Source: Candidatus Flexifilum breve
GTDB taxonomy: Bacteria > Chloroflexota > Anaerolineae > Aggregatilineales > Phototrophicaceae
Direction of reading: 5' to 3'
Length of the DNA stretch: 64,000 nt
NCBI GenBank assembly: GCA_016717205.1
Contig: JADKGC010000009.1
Location: forward strand, 186,001-250,000
Shown here: piece by piece, positions 7,692 through 16,276 of the stretch
Position numbering within the stretch: position 1 is the first letter of the stretch
Layout of the letters: every line of letters starts with the position of its first letter
Program-made: the position numbers and the translations under genes
Notes under the pieces: model-generated
What the model saw: the letters and a program-made list of their open reading frames with translations, nothing else
Told to the model about the DNA's origin: nothing
The model's database searches: none

Positions 7692-9098
7692 TTAACTACT
7701 CTCCCCTACCAGCGGCACAAGTCCTGCTGGCGTCATCTCGTGAACGATGGTTGCGCCTGCCCCCTGCACCAACAGCGCAGCGTGACCGCCGACGGCACAG
7801 CCATCGACACGGTTACAGCGGGCAGCCGGTAAAGACAGCGTATAGACGCCGTTGAACGGGCGTATGCCCATGATACTACCAGTTTGGTCGATCAAATAGG
7901 CTTTATCCGACGTGGCGGTGATGGTGATCTGCGTCGGCACGTCTGTCCGCGCCCATGCCACCCACGTTTCGAGGCCGCTCGTATGCGCCAGGCGCACCAC
8001 GTCGGCTGTAGCGGAGTGCGTAAAGGTTCCGCTCGTCGCATCGCTGAAGCGGTTGATCACCATGTGCCAGGCGTCAAACGCCGGACGGCGGGTGCCGTCT
8101 GGTCTCAGAATACCGAACGATTCCGCGCCGGTCGGCAGGCCTTGATCGTACAGCTTGTACACGGCGATATGATCCGCGCCCGCCGCCAGCGCCAGCGCCG
8201 CCGACTGAACGACATAAGCCGCCTGCTGTTCGAGGTCAACCTGCCAGTTCGGACGCTGGACGAGCCAGCCCGGATCGAGATTCGGCGCGGCGTTGGTCTC
8301 CGCCAGCCAAATCGACTTATCGGTCAGGCCGTAGCGATCCAGCAGCGCGCGCGTCTCACTTACGATCTGGTAGACCGTCTCGGTGCGAAAGTAGATGTGC
8401 AGATTGACCGCGTCGAAATAGTAGTTGTTGGCCGCCGCCTCCGGGTCAGCGGAGATGCGTTCGAGCAGGCGGTCGAGATACAGCCGCCGCCCCGCATTGA
8501 CGTCGTGCCAGTAGGTCGTCCCGGCGATGTTGATCTGCGCGCGGGGATTGGCCTGCTTAGCGGCCAGATAAGCGACGCGCAGGAGTTGGTAGTAATCTTC
8601 AAGGGTGCCTTCAAATTCGTAGCCGTAAGTGCCCGGCTCGATATCCGGCTCATTCCAGATGATGAAACGCTCGACGCCCCGGCTGTCATAGTATTCGGCG
8701 GCGCGGCGAATGAAATTCGCCCACAGGTTATTCGGGTCATCGACCGGGAGGTACAGACCGCGCGGCACACCGATCATGGGCGTGCCGTCGGTCGCCCAAG
8801 CCGGTGTATGCTTGATCACCGCGACCACTTCGCGCCCGCAGTGATTCGCGGCTTTCAGCCAGCGGTCATCGACGTTGAGCGTGTACCAGTCATCGCCACT
8901 GTCGGGCTGATGCTGCGCCCAATCAAAGATGATGCGCTCCCATCCTGCGCCGAGTGCACACGCCTCGTCTGGCACCCAAAAGCCCTCGATAATGCCAAAG
9001 GGGTTGCGCTCATCAGCCCGAACGGCGAATGTTCCGGAGATAAACACTACTCCCACCAGCACCACAATCACCCAAAGGCAACTGTAGGGACGAGGCAT
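7692..9098 (-). CDS. Secreted (beta/alpha)8 glycosidase-like protein (GH39/GH5-like)
   Basis: 468 residues from the ATG at 9098, which places a typical signal peptide (MPRPYSCLW followed by a long Val/Ile/Gly core ending near AVRADE) at the very N-terminus. The mature part looks like a clan GH-A barrel. It has IIWNEPDIEPGTYGYE with the expected acid/base Glu after Asn, and a later IWLAETNAAPN strand that could supply the nucleophile Glu. The C-terminal ~110 residues form a beta-sandwich-like domain. The substrate is unknown. A longer reading from ATG 9212, immediately after the recJ stop, is possible, but it would bury the signal peptide behind 38 residues translated through a palindromic repeat. 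Confidence 0.72.
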   Translation of the reverse strand: MPRPYSCLWVIVVLVGVVFISGTFAVRADERNPFGIIEGFWVPDEACALGAGWERIIFDWAQHQPDSGDDWYTLNVDDRWLKAANHCGREVVAVIKHTPAWATDGTPMIGVPRGLYLPVDDPNNLWANFIRRAAEYYDSRGVERFIIWNEPDIEPGTYGYEFEGTLEDYYQLLRVAYLAAKQANPRAQINIAGTTYWHDVNAGRRLYLDRLLERISADPEAAANNYYFDAVNLHIYFRTETVYQIVSETRALLDRYGLTDKSIWLAETNAAPNLDPGWLVQRPNWQVDLEQQAAYVVQSAALALAAGADHIAVYKLYDQGLPTGAESFGILRPDGTRRPAFDAWHMVINRFSDATSGTFTHSATADVVRLAHTSGLETWVAWARTDVPTQITITATSDKAYLIDQTGSIMGIRPFNGVYTLSLPAARCNRVDGCAVGGHAALLVQGAGATIVHEMTPAGLVPLVGESS

Positions 9099-9144
9099 GC
9101 CTCGTCCGTTCATCGCTGAGGACGAGACATGTCTCGTCCCTACA
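9083..9144. repeat. Composite palindromic repeat over a start codon
   Basis: Outer 12-bp arms TGTAGGGACGAG and CTCGTCCCTACA enclose two internal palindromes, GGACGAGGCATGCCTCGTCC and GGACGAGACATGTCTCGTCC, separated by about 10 bases. It has the same architecture as the element at 2358. The central CATG of the first palindrome (9096-9099) supplies the likely ATG of the minus-strand secreted protein. Confidence 0.8.
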
Positions 9145-9213
9145 CAGGAGAACTGTTTTCGCGCCACTGTCAGGTTTCGGGAACAGATCGGCGTTGGCGT
9201 CAATTTTCCCATT

Positions 9214-10959
9214 TCACCACGACCCCGTCCGTTTCACGTCGAGCAACCGCAGTTGGGCGGTCGTGTTGCCATTCCACTCGTTGATCTCCAACTGGTAGGC
9301 TACGTCGACGTAGTCCCCATTCTTGGCGTTCCAGTTATCCGCGAGGTTGAACCCAATCGCATCCAGTTGCCCTAAACCGGGGCGACCTAAACGCAGCTTC
9401 AGGTGCTGGTCTTTCTGTCCGACCGTCCGCCAATCCTGCACACGCAGGTTACGCGTGACGAGCGTCGGCGTCGGGTTCATGTGCCCGGTCGGCTCAAGTT
9501 GGCGCAGTTCCAGCGCCAAGTCGAGCGAAATATCGGCGGCCTCGACTTCCATGTCGATTTCGAGCGTGGGCAGCAGATCCTGCCCGCGGAGTGCATTTCG
9601 GGCCAACGCCATCAGCTTGTCGCGAAATTCGGGAATGTTCTCGTTAAGGATGGTGAAGCCCGCCGCCTGCGCGTGCCCACCATGCCGCACCAGCAGCGTC
9701 GCACATTGATCGAGCGCGTGGGTGATATCAAACTGCGGGATGCTACGGCACGAGGCGCGGCTTTCGGTATCACCTTCTTCCATGACGACCGCTGGCCGGT
9801 AGAATTCCTCGGTGAGCCGCCCGGCGACCAAGCCAACGATCCCCGGCTGAAAACCGCGATCCCCGGCAAAAATCAGCGGCATACCCTCGGGATCCTCGAT
9901 CTTCTCGCGGATCATGTCCTGCGCCGCCCGCGTGAGTTCCTGCCGTTGCAGATTCAGCGTTTGCAGGCGCACAGCCAGCTGTCCGGCCTTGTTGGGATCG
10001 GTGGTAGCGAGCAATTCATAGGCGAGCATGGCATTATCCAACCGCCTGGCTGCATTGATGCGCGGCCCGATGCCAAAGCCAATCGACCCGGCATCGATGC
10101 TGCCCATCTTTAACTGCGCGACTTCCGCCAGCGCCCGCAGCCCGGCGCGCTTGGTTTCGTTCATCACCTTAAGGCCGCGCTTGACGAGCATACGATTTTC
10201 GAGACGATTCAAAGGCGCCAGATCGGCCACCGTGCCAATCGCGACGAGGTCGAGAAAGTCATCCGGGGTGAGCGGGCGACCGTTGGCGTTTTTCGGCTGC
10301 CCCGCCCCGGCAATGGTGAACAGGGCTTCCGCGAGGCGATAGGCCACCCCCACGCCCGCCAGCATATCTTCGGTATACTGGGCATCATCACACTTGGGAT
10401 TGATGACAGCATAGGCTTTCGGAAGTTCCGGACCAAGCGAATGATGATCCGTGACGATGATGTCGAGACCGAGCGCCCTACCCTCTTCGACCTCATCGAC
10501 TGAACGGATGCCGCAGTCGACCGTAATGACCAGTTTGACGCCCGCCCGCGCAAGCTTCAGCAGCGCCTCGTTGTTGACACCATAGCCTTCGTCGACGCGA
10601 TGCGGGATATATGGGGCGACACGCGCCCCCAGCGCTTTCAGCGCTTCGACAAGCAGCGCCGTGGAGGTCACGCCGTCTGCGTCGAAGTCGCCGTACACGA
10701 TGATCTGCTCATTGGCACGAATCGCCTGCCGGATGCGCGCGAGCGCCCGGTCAATCGATGGGCGTTTGCCCTTGAGCGTGAGTAAACTCCCTGAGCTAAG
10801 ATCGTCGGCGTGCAGGAAGCGATACGCATCCGCCGGATCGGTCAGCCCGCGATTGTACAGCACTTGCGCGACAATCGGGCTCATCTCACGGTATTTCGCG
10901 AGGTGGTCAGGCGGGGTCTTCGGGGCGACGATCCAGCGTTTTTCGAGCGGCATAAGCAT
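9214..10959 (-). CDS. recJ: Single-stranded-DNA-specific exonuclease RecJ
   Basis: A 581-residue RecJ (family 560-580). The DHH phosphoesterase core has DFDADG at 91-96, VDCG near 147-150 and TDHHS at 170-174, which bind the catalytic Mn2+/Mg2+ ions. The DHHA1 part has GGHAQAAGFTI, and a C-terminal OB-like domain completes the protein. It degrades ssDNA 5' to 3' in recombinational and mismatch repair, and is divergent from fmt across a ~70-bp gap. The start at 10959 lacks a clear ribosome binding site; ATG at 10953 is equally possible. The stop codon is separated by one base from a possible ATG at 9212. Confidence 0.96.
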   Translation of the reverse strand: MLMPLEKRWIVAPKTPPDHLAKYREMSPIVAQVLYNRGLTDPADAYRFLHADDLSSGSLLTLKGKRPSIDRALARIRQAIRANEQIIVYGDFDADGVTSTALLVEALKALGARVAPYIPHRVDEGYGVNNEALLKLARAGVKLVITVDCGIRSVDEVEEGRALGLDIIVTDHHSLGPELPKAYAVINPKCDDAQYTEDMLAGVGVAYRLAEALFTIAGAGQPKNANGRPLTPDDFLDLVAIGTVADLAPLNRLENRMLVKRGLKVMNETKRAGLRALAEVAQLKMGSIDAGSIGFGIGPRINAARRLDNAMLAYELLATTDPNKAGQLAVRLQTLNLQRQELTRAAQDMIREKIEDPEGMPLIFAGDRGFQPGIVGLVAGRLTEEFYRPAVVMEEGDTESRASCRSIPQFDITHALDQCATLLVRHGGHAQAAGFTILNENIPEFRDKLMALARNALRGQDLLPTLEIDMEVEAADISLDLALELRQLEPTGHMNPTPTLVTRNLRVQDWRTVGQKDQHLKLRLGRPGLGQLDAIGFNLADNWNAKNGDYVDVAYQLEINEWNGNTTAQLRLLDVKRTGSW

Positions 10960-11030
10960 TCGGTCTATGATTGACAGTTTTAGTGATTATGATCGAGTTT
11001 AACAGTGTGGACAACCCTCGGAGTGAGACA

Positions 11031-11957
11031 GTGGCAAAAGTCGTCTTTATGGGAACCCCCGATTTCGCCGTCCCCGTGCTGCGCCAGTTGATCGCGCACC
11101 ATGAAGTCATCGGCGTGGTCACGCAGCCTGACCGCCCCGCCGGACGCAACCGCCAGTTACAGATGTCGCCGATCAAACAGGTGGCGCTGGAAGCCGGCAT
11201 CCCCGTGCAGCAGCCGGAAAAGATCCGCCGCGCCGAAGCGGTGACCGAACTGCGCCAGTGGTCACCGGACGTGTATATCGTTGCCGCCTTCGGACAGCTT
11301 TTGCCGCAGGCGGTGCTCGATATCCCGCCTCACGGGTCGATCAACGTGCACGCCTCCCTGCTGCCGCGCTGGCGCGGCGCTGCGCCGATTCAGGCCGTCA
11401 TTCGCGCGGGCGACGCTGAAACGGGCATCACCATTATGAAGATGGACGCGGGATTGGATACGGGTGCCATGCTCAGCCAGCGCGCCATCTCACTGGCGCC
11501 GGACGAAACCGGGCAATCGCTGCACGACAAGCTGTCAATTTTGGGTGGTGAACTGCTCATCGATACGCTCCCCGGTTACCTGAGCGGCACCATCCCACCC
11601 GTCCCGCAAGATGATGCCCTCGCTACCTTCGCGCCCCGCATCGAGAAAGAAGAAGGCCGCATCAACTGGCACGAGAGCGCCGCGCAGATCGAACGCACCA
11701 TGCGCGCGTTCACACCGTGGCCGGGGACGTATACGTCGTGGGAGAGCAAGGGCCTAAAGATCCACGGCGGCACGATTGGCGCAGGCAGCGCTGAAGCGGG
11801 GCGTGTCATCGAACGCGGCGGGCAGATCGCGGTTGGCACAGGCGACGGACTGTTCTACCCGACCCGTGTCCAGCTTGAAGGCCGCGGCGTCGTCAGCATC
11901 ACCGATTTTGTGCGCGGCTACCCGGCATTCGTCGGCGCAGTGTTGGGCGGCTCATGA
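11031..11957 (+). CDS. fmt: Methionyl-tRNA formyltransferase
   Basis: 308 residues from GTG 11031, chosen because GGAG (11020-11023) sits 7 bp upstream and the product then begins VAKVVFMGTPDFAVPVL exactly as in the family. The catalytic triad equivalents are Asn105, His107 (SINVHASLLPRWRGAAP) and Asp143 (DAGLDTGAML). The C-terminal OB-like tRNA-binding domain follows INWHESAAQIE. It formylates Met-tRNAfMet with 10-formyl-tetrahydrofolate for initiation. The stop overlaps the next start by 4 bp (ATGA), so it is translationally coupled to sua5. Confidence 0.97.
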   Translation: MAKVVFMGTPDFAVPVLRQLIAHHEVIGVVTQPDRPAGRNRQLQMSPIKQVALEAGIPVQQPEKIRRAEAVTELRQWSPDVYIVAAFGQLLPQAVLDIPPHGSINVHASLLPRWRGAAPIQAVIRAGDAETGITIMKMDAGLDTGAMLSQRAISLAPDETGQSLHDKLSILGGELLIDTLPGYLSGTIPPVPQDDALATFAPRIEKEEGRINWHESAAQIERTMRAFTPWPGTYTSWESKGLKIHGGTIGAGSAEAGRVIERGGQIAVGTGDGLFYPTRVQLEGRGVVSITDFVRGYPAFVGAVLGGS

Positions 11958-12994
11958 CGCGCGTGCTCACCGTCAACCCAACCGTCCCCGAAGCCGATCT
12001 GCTGACCGCAGCCGCCGCCGTGATTCGCTCCGGCGGGCTGGTCGCCTTTCCGACCGAGACGGTCTATGGCTTAGGCGCGGACGCTACCAACGCGGCGGCC
12101 ATTGAGCGTATCTACGCGGCCAAGAACCGCCCCGCCTCCGACCCGATCATCGTGCATATTGCTGCGCTCGATCACTTGGCGGGCGTCGCCCTCAATTTAC
12201 CCGATCTCGCGCTCGAACTGGCGCGGACGTTCTGGCCGGGGCCGCTGACCCTGGTGCTCCAGCGTCACCCCAACATTCCGGCGACCGTCTCCGCCGGGCG
12301 TGACACGGTCGCCGTGCGTATGCCGAGTCATCCGGTTGCTGCCGGGTTGATCGCCGTATCCGAACGCCCCATCGCCGCGCCGAGTGCCAATACGTTCAGC
12401 CGACCGAGCGCGACGACCGCCGCCCACGTGCTCGAAGATTTGGGTGGACGCATTGACCTGATCCTCGACGGCGGTTCAGCGTCCATCGGGTTGGAATCGA
12501 CCGTGCTGGATCTGACAGGCGATCCCGTCGTGCTGCGTCCCGGCGTCGTAACTGTTGAGCAGTTGCGCGTGCTCATTCCCGAGGTGCAAGTCCGGTCGCA
12601 GTACCTCGCACTCGATGAAACCGCCGAAGCGCCCGGCCAGTTGATCAAGCACTATTCGCCGCATGCGGAAATGCGCCTGTTCGACGGTGACCCCGCCGCC
12701 GTCCTTCAACGCATGCAGAGCGAAGCGCGCGAACGGTCAGCGCGGGGTGAGCGCGTCGGCATTATGACGATTGAGAGCGAACGTTCCCATTTCAGCGACT
12801 TTCCGGCGGAAGTTATCAGTCTGGAAGCGGAGGCGGCGGGCATGGGCGCGCAGCTCTTCGCCGCGCTGCGTGAGTTTGATCAGCGGGGCGTACAGGTGAT
12901 TCTGGCGCGACTGCCCGCGGCGGGCGGCCTCAGCACCGCCATCCGGGATCGGCTCATCCGCGCCGCCGAGGGCCGCATCATTCGTGTGGAGTAA
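11954..12994 (+). CDS. sua5: L-threonylcarbamoyladenylate synthase, Sua5 type
   Basis: A 346-residue two-domain enzyme. The N-terminal YrdC domain (1-200) has GGLVAFPTETVYGLGADA, KNRPASDPIIVHI and SANTFSRPSATTA. A linker containing PGQLIKHYSPHAEM leads to the Sua5 C-terminal domain (about 220-346). It makes threonylcarbamoyl-AMP from Thr, bicarbonate and ATP for the t6A37 modification of ANN-decoding tRNAs. It overlaps fmt by 4 bp. The stop codon directly abuts the convergent yqhA-like gene with no spacer. The two-domain form is longer than the single-domain TsaC of E. coli. Confidence 0.95.
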   Translation: MTRVLTVNPTVPEADLLTAAAAVIRSGGLVAFPTETVYGLGADATNAAAIERIYAAKNRPASDPIIVHIAALDHLAGVALNLPDLALELARTFWPGPLTLVLQRHPNIPATVSAGRDTVAVRMPSHPVAAGLIAVSERPIAAPSANTFSRPSATTAAHVLEDLGGRIDLILDGGSASIGLESTVLDLTGDPVVLRPGVVTVEQLRVLIPEVQVRSQYLALDETAEAPGQLIKHYSPHAEMRLFDGDPAAVLQRMQSEARERSARGERVGIMTIESERSHFSDFPAEVISLEAEAAGMGAQLFAALREFDQRGVQVILARLPAAGGLSTAIRDRLIRAAEGRIIRVE

Positions 12995-13540
12995 CTAGGG
13001 TTTAGCCGCCTCGCCCTTGTCGCCCCCCTTCTGCTTCTTGGTGAGGAACAGCGCAACGCCGACCAGCGCAATCCCAACAGCCAGCATCAGCAAATCGGTG
13101 ACGGCCTCATATTTCAAGTGCAGCGCCTGCTGGAAGAATTTGACCACCAACACGATGAGTACAACACTGGCGAGACGATCCTTGAAGTCGTCGAAGCTCT
13201 TGAAGAGCAGCAGGCGCTCGGCAAAGATCGAGTTCTCGGCCTGATCAATGCGGGCGACGAACAGCTCATACAAGCCGAGCGAGACCAGCAGCATCAGTGC
13301 TGCGATCAGATAGACGTCCAGCGCACCCACGACTCCTGAAATCGTGTCAATCTGGAGGGTGTAGCGGGCGCTTTCCTCCAATGCTGGATACTGCAAGAGG
13401 TGACCAATGAGAATGATAGTATCAATCGTCGCCATGATGAACAGCGCCAGCGCGATCAACATGCTGAAGATGACGGGCAGCAGCACAATATAGCGACTGC
13501 CCCACAAAATGCCTTCGAGCCAGCGTTCAACCGCTTTCAT
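12995..13540 (-). CDS. YqhA family (UPF0114) membrane protein
   Basis: A 181-residue inner-membrane protein with four hydrophobic segments (about 17-45, 72-95, 120-140 and 148-165) and a lysine-rich cytoplasmic tail. The N-terminal motif LEGILWGSRYIVLLPVIFS, the loop VARIDQAENSIFAERLL and DDFKDRLASVVLIVLVVKFF match the UPF0114/YqhA family. Its physiological function is unknown. It is probably monocistronic, flanked upstream by the mdh terminator hairpin and abutting sua5 at its 3' end. Confidence 0.88.
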   Translation of the reverse strand: MKAVERWLEGILWGSRYIVLLPVIFSMLIALALFIMATIDTIILIGHLLQYPALEESARYTLQIDTISGVVGALDVYLIAALMLLVSLGLYELFVARIDQAENSIFAERLLLFKSFDDFKDRLASVVLIVLVVKFFQQALHLKYEAVTDLLMLAVGIALVGVALFLTKKQKGGDKGEAAKP

Positions 13541-13591
13541 CGATGTGAAACTCCGCGTCTCTGCCTAGGGGCGTGAAGTACCCAGCCAAAT

Positions 13592-13621
13592 AAAAAGGAC
13601 GAGGCCTAACCTCGTCCTTTT
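13592..13621 (-). terminator. Intrinsic terminator of mdh
   Basis: The stem GGACGAGG/CCTCGTCC (13597-13604 and 13610-13617) has a 5-base loop and is flanked by A5 and T5, so on the minus strand the hairpin is followed by a U-run. It lies 29 bp past the mdh stop. The stem is identical to half of the palindromic repeat at 9083, which suggests that this terminator was made from a repeat copy. Confidence 0.85.
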
Positions 13622-13649
13622 CTTATAGCAAGTCTCGATGAATGGCGGA

Positions 13650-14594
13650 TTAGTAACCGAGCACGCCCACGACCGACTTGACGGCGTTGGCACTCTTTTC
13701 GAGCATCGCCTTCTCTTCGTCGTTCAGTTCCATCTCGATGATCTTCTCGACACCGTCCTTGCCGAGCACAACCGGCACGCCGACGAACAGACCATCATAG
13801 CCATACTGGCCGCTGAGGAGCACCGCCGACGGGATAACGCGCTTCTGGTCACGGATGATCGCCTCGACCATTTCGACCGTGCCCGCCGCGGGCGCATACC
13901 ACGCGCTCACGCCAACCAGCCCGACGATCTCGCCGCCGCCCTTGCGGGTGCGTTCGATGATCGCCTGCAGCTTATCCTCGGGCAGCAGTTCGCGCACGGG
14001 AATACCGGCAACCGACGTGTGCCGCGGCAGCGGCACCATTTCGTCACCGTGCCCACCGAGCACGATGCCGTGAATGTCACGGACGCTCACGTTCAGCGCT
14101 TCGGCGAGGAACGCCTTGTACCGCGCGGTGTCGAGCGCGCCGGCCTGACCGATCACGCGATTGGCCGGGAAGCCCGTTTCGTGCAGGGCGACATGGCACA
14201 TGGCGTCGAGCGGGTTCGACACGATGATCAGAATGGCATTCGGCGAATACTTGGCGACTTCGCGCGCCACATCCCCGACGATTTTCTGATTGGTGCGTAC
14301 CAGATCATCACGACTGGGGAACTGCCCGGTGACCGGGTCTTTCTTGCGGGGAACGCCCGCCGTAATCACCACCACATCGGAATTCGCGGTGAGCGCGTAG
14401 TCGCTGCCACCGGTCATCTTCAGGTCAAACTTCATCACGGGGGCGGCTTCGGCGAGGTCCAGTGCCTTGCCCTTCGCCACGCCGTCGAGGATATCGATCA
14501 GGACGACATCCGCGATTTCCCGGCTGGCGATCCAGTGCGCGCAAGTCGCACCGACATTCCCCGCCCCAACCACAGTGACTTTGCTGCGTGCCAT
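13650..14594 (-). CDS. mdh: Malate dehydrogenase (LDH-like type)
   Basis: A 314-residue NAD-dependent enzyme converting malate and oxaloacetate. The Rossmann motif VTVVGAGNVGATCAHW has its glycines at 10-15. Asp34 follows the second strand (VVLID) and indicates NAD preference. The substrate-specificity Arg is in AGVPRKKDPV (R83, typical of malate rather than lactate). VSNPLDAM and the catalytic His182 in GGHGDEMVP are intact. The active-site loop is about six residues longer (KDPVTGQFP between PRK and SRDDL) than the PRKPGMSREDL of Chloroflexus-type enzymes. It is a single gene with its own candidate promoter and a strong terminator. Confidence 0.96.
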   Translation of the reverse strand: MARSKVTVVGAGNVGATCAHWIASREIADVVLIDILDGVAKGKALDLAEAAPVMKFDLKMTGGSDYALTANSDVVVITAGVPRKKDPVTGQFPSRDDLVRTNQKIVGDVAREVAKYSPNAILIIVSNPLDAMCHVALHETGFPANRVIGQAGALDTARYKAFLAEALNVSVRDIHGIVLGGHGDEMVPLPRHTSVAGIPVRELLPEDKLQAIIERTRKGGGEIVGLVGVSAWYAPAAGTVEMVEAIIRDQKRVIPSAVLLSGQYGYDGLFVGVPVVLGKDGVEKIIEMELNDEEKAMLEKSANAVKSVVGVLGY

Positions 14595-14632
14595 TTTGCT
14601 TTTCTCCGCATATTTGTCGGTAAAGTCAGCTG

Positions 14633-14661
14633 ATCATACCACCTGCACCCGCGGGCGCAAA
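14633..14661 (-). promoter_or_regulatory. Candidate mdh promoter
   Basis: On the minus strand TTTGCG (14661-14656) and TATGAT (14638-14633) are 17 bp apart, about 40 bp upstream of the mdh ATG. The -10 box is good and the -35 box is weak. Confidence 0.42.
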
Positions 14662-14672
14662 TGAGACATGTT

Positions 14673-15299
14673 TCACAAAGATTCGTGATCTTTAGCGGCC
14701 ACCAGATGCGAGGTATCCGCGAATTTGATCAGTCGCCACGTCTGGCCGTCCGTCTCCAGCGTGGTGACGCTGGTGTTGCTAATCGACCGCTTTTCGATCT
14801 GGTGCTCCTGAAACAGCTTGAGCAGCACCACGCGGATCGTGCCGCCATGCGACACAATCGCCGTCGTCGATGCCTCCGGCTCACGCGCAACGATCTCCAC
14901 CAACGAGGCATACGCGCGATCCTGCATCGATTGGCGCGACTCGCCTTTCGGCGTGGCGTAGCCCATGTAGTTGGTTTGCATGCGTTCAACTTCCTTCGGG
15001 TAGCGCGCCTTGATTTCGTGCCACGTTAGTCCTTGGAACACGCCGAGATTCAACTCCCGCCAGCGCGGATCCGCCTGCGCCGTCAGCCCATGCGCTTCGG
15101 CGATCACGTCCGCCGTCACCTTTGCGCGCGCTAAATCGCTGGAATAGACCGCGGTCAACTTCTCTTGTTTCAGCCGAGTTGCCACTGACCGGGCCTGCGT
15201 CAGCCCTTCCGCGTTCAGCGGGACGTCCGTGTTCCCCTGCCACCGTTCTTCCATGTTCCAGTCAGTTTGGCCGTGCCGGATCAGCATAATTCGTTTCAT
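14673..15299 (-). CDS. Histidine phosphatase (phosphoglycerate mutase-like)
   Basis: 208 residues from ATG 15299, where the product starts MKRIMLIRHGQTDWN as in the family; longer readings add an unrelated leader. His9 of RHG is the phosphoacceptor, R58 lies in the YSSDLARA region, and the second catalytic His is in AIVSHGGTIRV. The length and WQGNTDVPLNAEG motif fit cofactor-dependent phosphatases of the CobC/GpmB/PhoE type rather than glycolytic mutase. The substrate cannot be told from sequence. It lies upstream of mdh on the same strand, but mdh has its own promoter between them. Confidence 0.9.
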   Translation of the reverse strand: MKRIMLIRHGQTDWNMEERWQGNTDVPLNAEGLTQARSVATRLKQEKLTAVYSSDLARAKVTADVIAEAHGLTAQADPRWRELNLGVFQGLTWHEIKARYPKEVERMQTNYMGYATPKGESRQSMQDRAYASLVEIVAREPEASTTAIVSHGGTIRVVLLKLFQEHQIEKRSISNTSVTTLETDGQTWRLIKFADTSHLVAAKDHESL

Positions 15300-15404
15300 T
15301 CGGTATCTCGTCTCCAACCGCGTATCAGGGTTGACGCGTTCCACTTGAACGGGCAAAATTGAGTGATGTTTTTACACGCAATAGATGACAGGAGCAACAA
15401 TTCC

Positions 15405-15758
15405 GTGAACATTCGCACGAAACACACCAATAATCCGCTCACGTTCGGGTTGGCGCTCGCTGCTGGGATCGGCGTCATTCTGATGATCCTCGCGCTTGGG
15501 GTCGGCGTCATTCAGGGTGAAGCCGCGGATGCCAACGCGCTCGGCTTGCTCATCGTCGGCGGGCTGATCCTGTTCATCGTCGGCGTCGCTGGCTGGACTG
15601 GCGTGGTCCAACCGTTCCGCAACTTCGACGACATCAATCAACCGAAAGATACGGGCCATCATGGTCACGCGGCGCACAGCGCGGATGAAGCGCACGCCAG
15701 CGAACCGGATGCGACCGCCCATGCTGCTGCGGCGACGCACGCCGCCCCGCACCACTAA
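15405..15758 (+). CDS. Small membrane protein with His/Ala-rich tail
   Basis: 117 residues from GTG 15405, with GGAG at 15391-15394 as a somewhat distant ribosome binding site. Two hydrophobic segments (about 12-38 and 45-70) form a hairpin in the membrane. After FRNFDDINQPKDTG comes a 35-residue tail very rich in His and Ala (about 9 His), which could bind metal. I do not recognise a family. The stop overlaps the next start (TAATG), so it is coupled to the gene at 15758 and probably to era. Confidence 0.65.
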   Translation: MNIRTKHTNNPLTFGLALAAGIGVILMILALGVGVIQGEAADANALGLLIVGGLILFIVGVAGWTGVVQPFRNFDDINQPKDTGHHGHAAHSADEAHASEPDATAHAAAATHAAPHH

Positions 15759-16264
15759 TGCCGAAAGCGATCCCACCCCGCCAGCCGATCTCCGATACGC
15801 TGGATGGCGCCATCGTCGGGATCGGCGGGCTGCAGGCGCTGACGCCGCGCGCCTTCGCGCCGGACAATGCCCTGCTTAACGGCCTGCTGACCGTGCGCTA
15901 TGCGGTGCGTTTCCTCGGCAAGCCGCATCTCTCGATTGTGCCGGAACTGGTCGCGGTCGATTACGGCGATATGTTCGTCGGCGAAGAGGCGTGGGATTTC
16001 ATTCTGAATAAGAGCAATCTCTACCCCCGGGCGGAAGTCTTTGGTCACCTCAACAGCGGCCAGGACGAGATGATGTACGTCAAGCATCTCGACTTGGTGC
16101 AGCCGATTGAAGTGCTGGTGTACGCCAAGCCCGCGGACACTGTGCCCGCGGGTCGTCCCATTGCGTTAATCGCCCCGGAAGCCGCGACCGCGACTCTTCC
16201 GCCACGTTTGCTCCAGCATTTACCCCGGTTCGCCACACTGGCGGATTGGCAAGACAGTTTCTAG
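15758..16264 (+). CDS. Conserved unknown protein upstream of era
   Basis: A 168-residue soluble protein that I cannot assign to a family. It has a mixed alpha/beta composition, starts in the TAATG overlap with the preceding gene, and ends 12 bp before era. Recognisable local features are IVGIGGLQALTPRAFA, a tyrosine/aspartate-rich centre (ELVAVDYGDMFVGEEAW), and a Pro/Ala-rich C-terminal third. Position suggests co-expression with Era and the small His-rich membrane protein, but no functional motif is seen. Confidence 0.65.
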   Translation: MPKAIPPRQPISDTLDGAIVGIGGLQALTPRAFAPDNALLNGLLTVRYAVRFLGKPHLSIVPELVAVDYGDMFVGEEAWDFILNKSNLYPRAEVFGHLNSGQDEMMYVKHLDLVQPIEVLVYAKPADTVPAGRPIALIAPEAATATLPPRLLQHLPRFATLADWQDSF

Positions 16265-16276
16265 TTGAAAGAGCCT

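Noticed and set aside
10971..11030. Longer start for fmt at 10971
   Set aside because: GTG 11031 has a well-placed GGAG and yields the exact family N-terminus.
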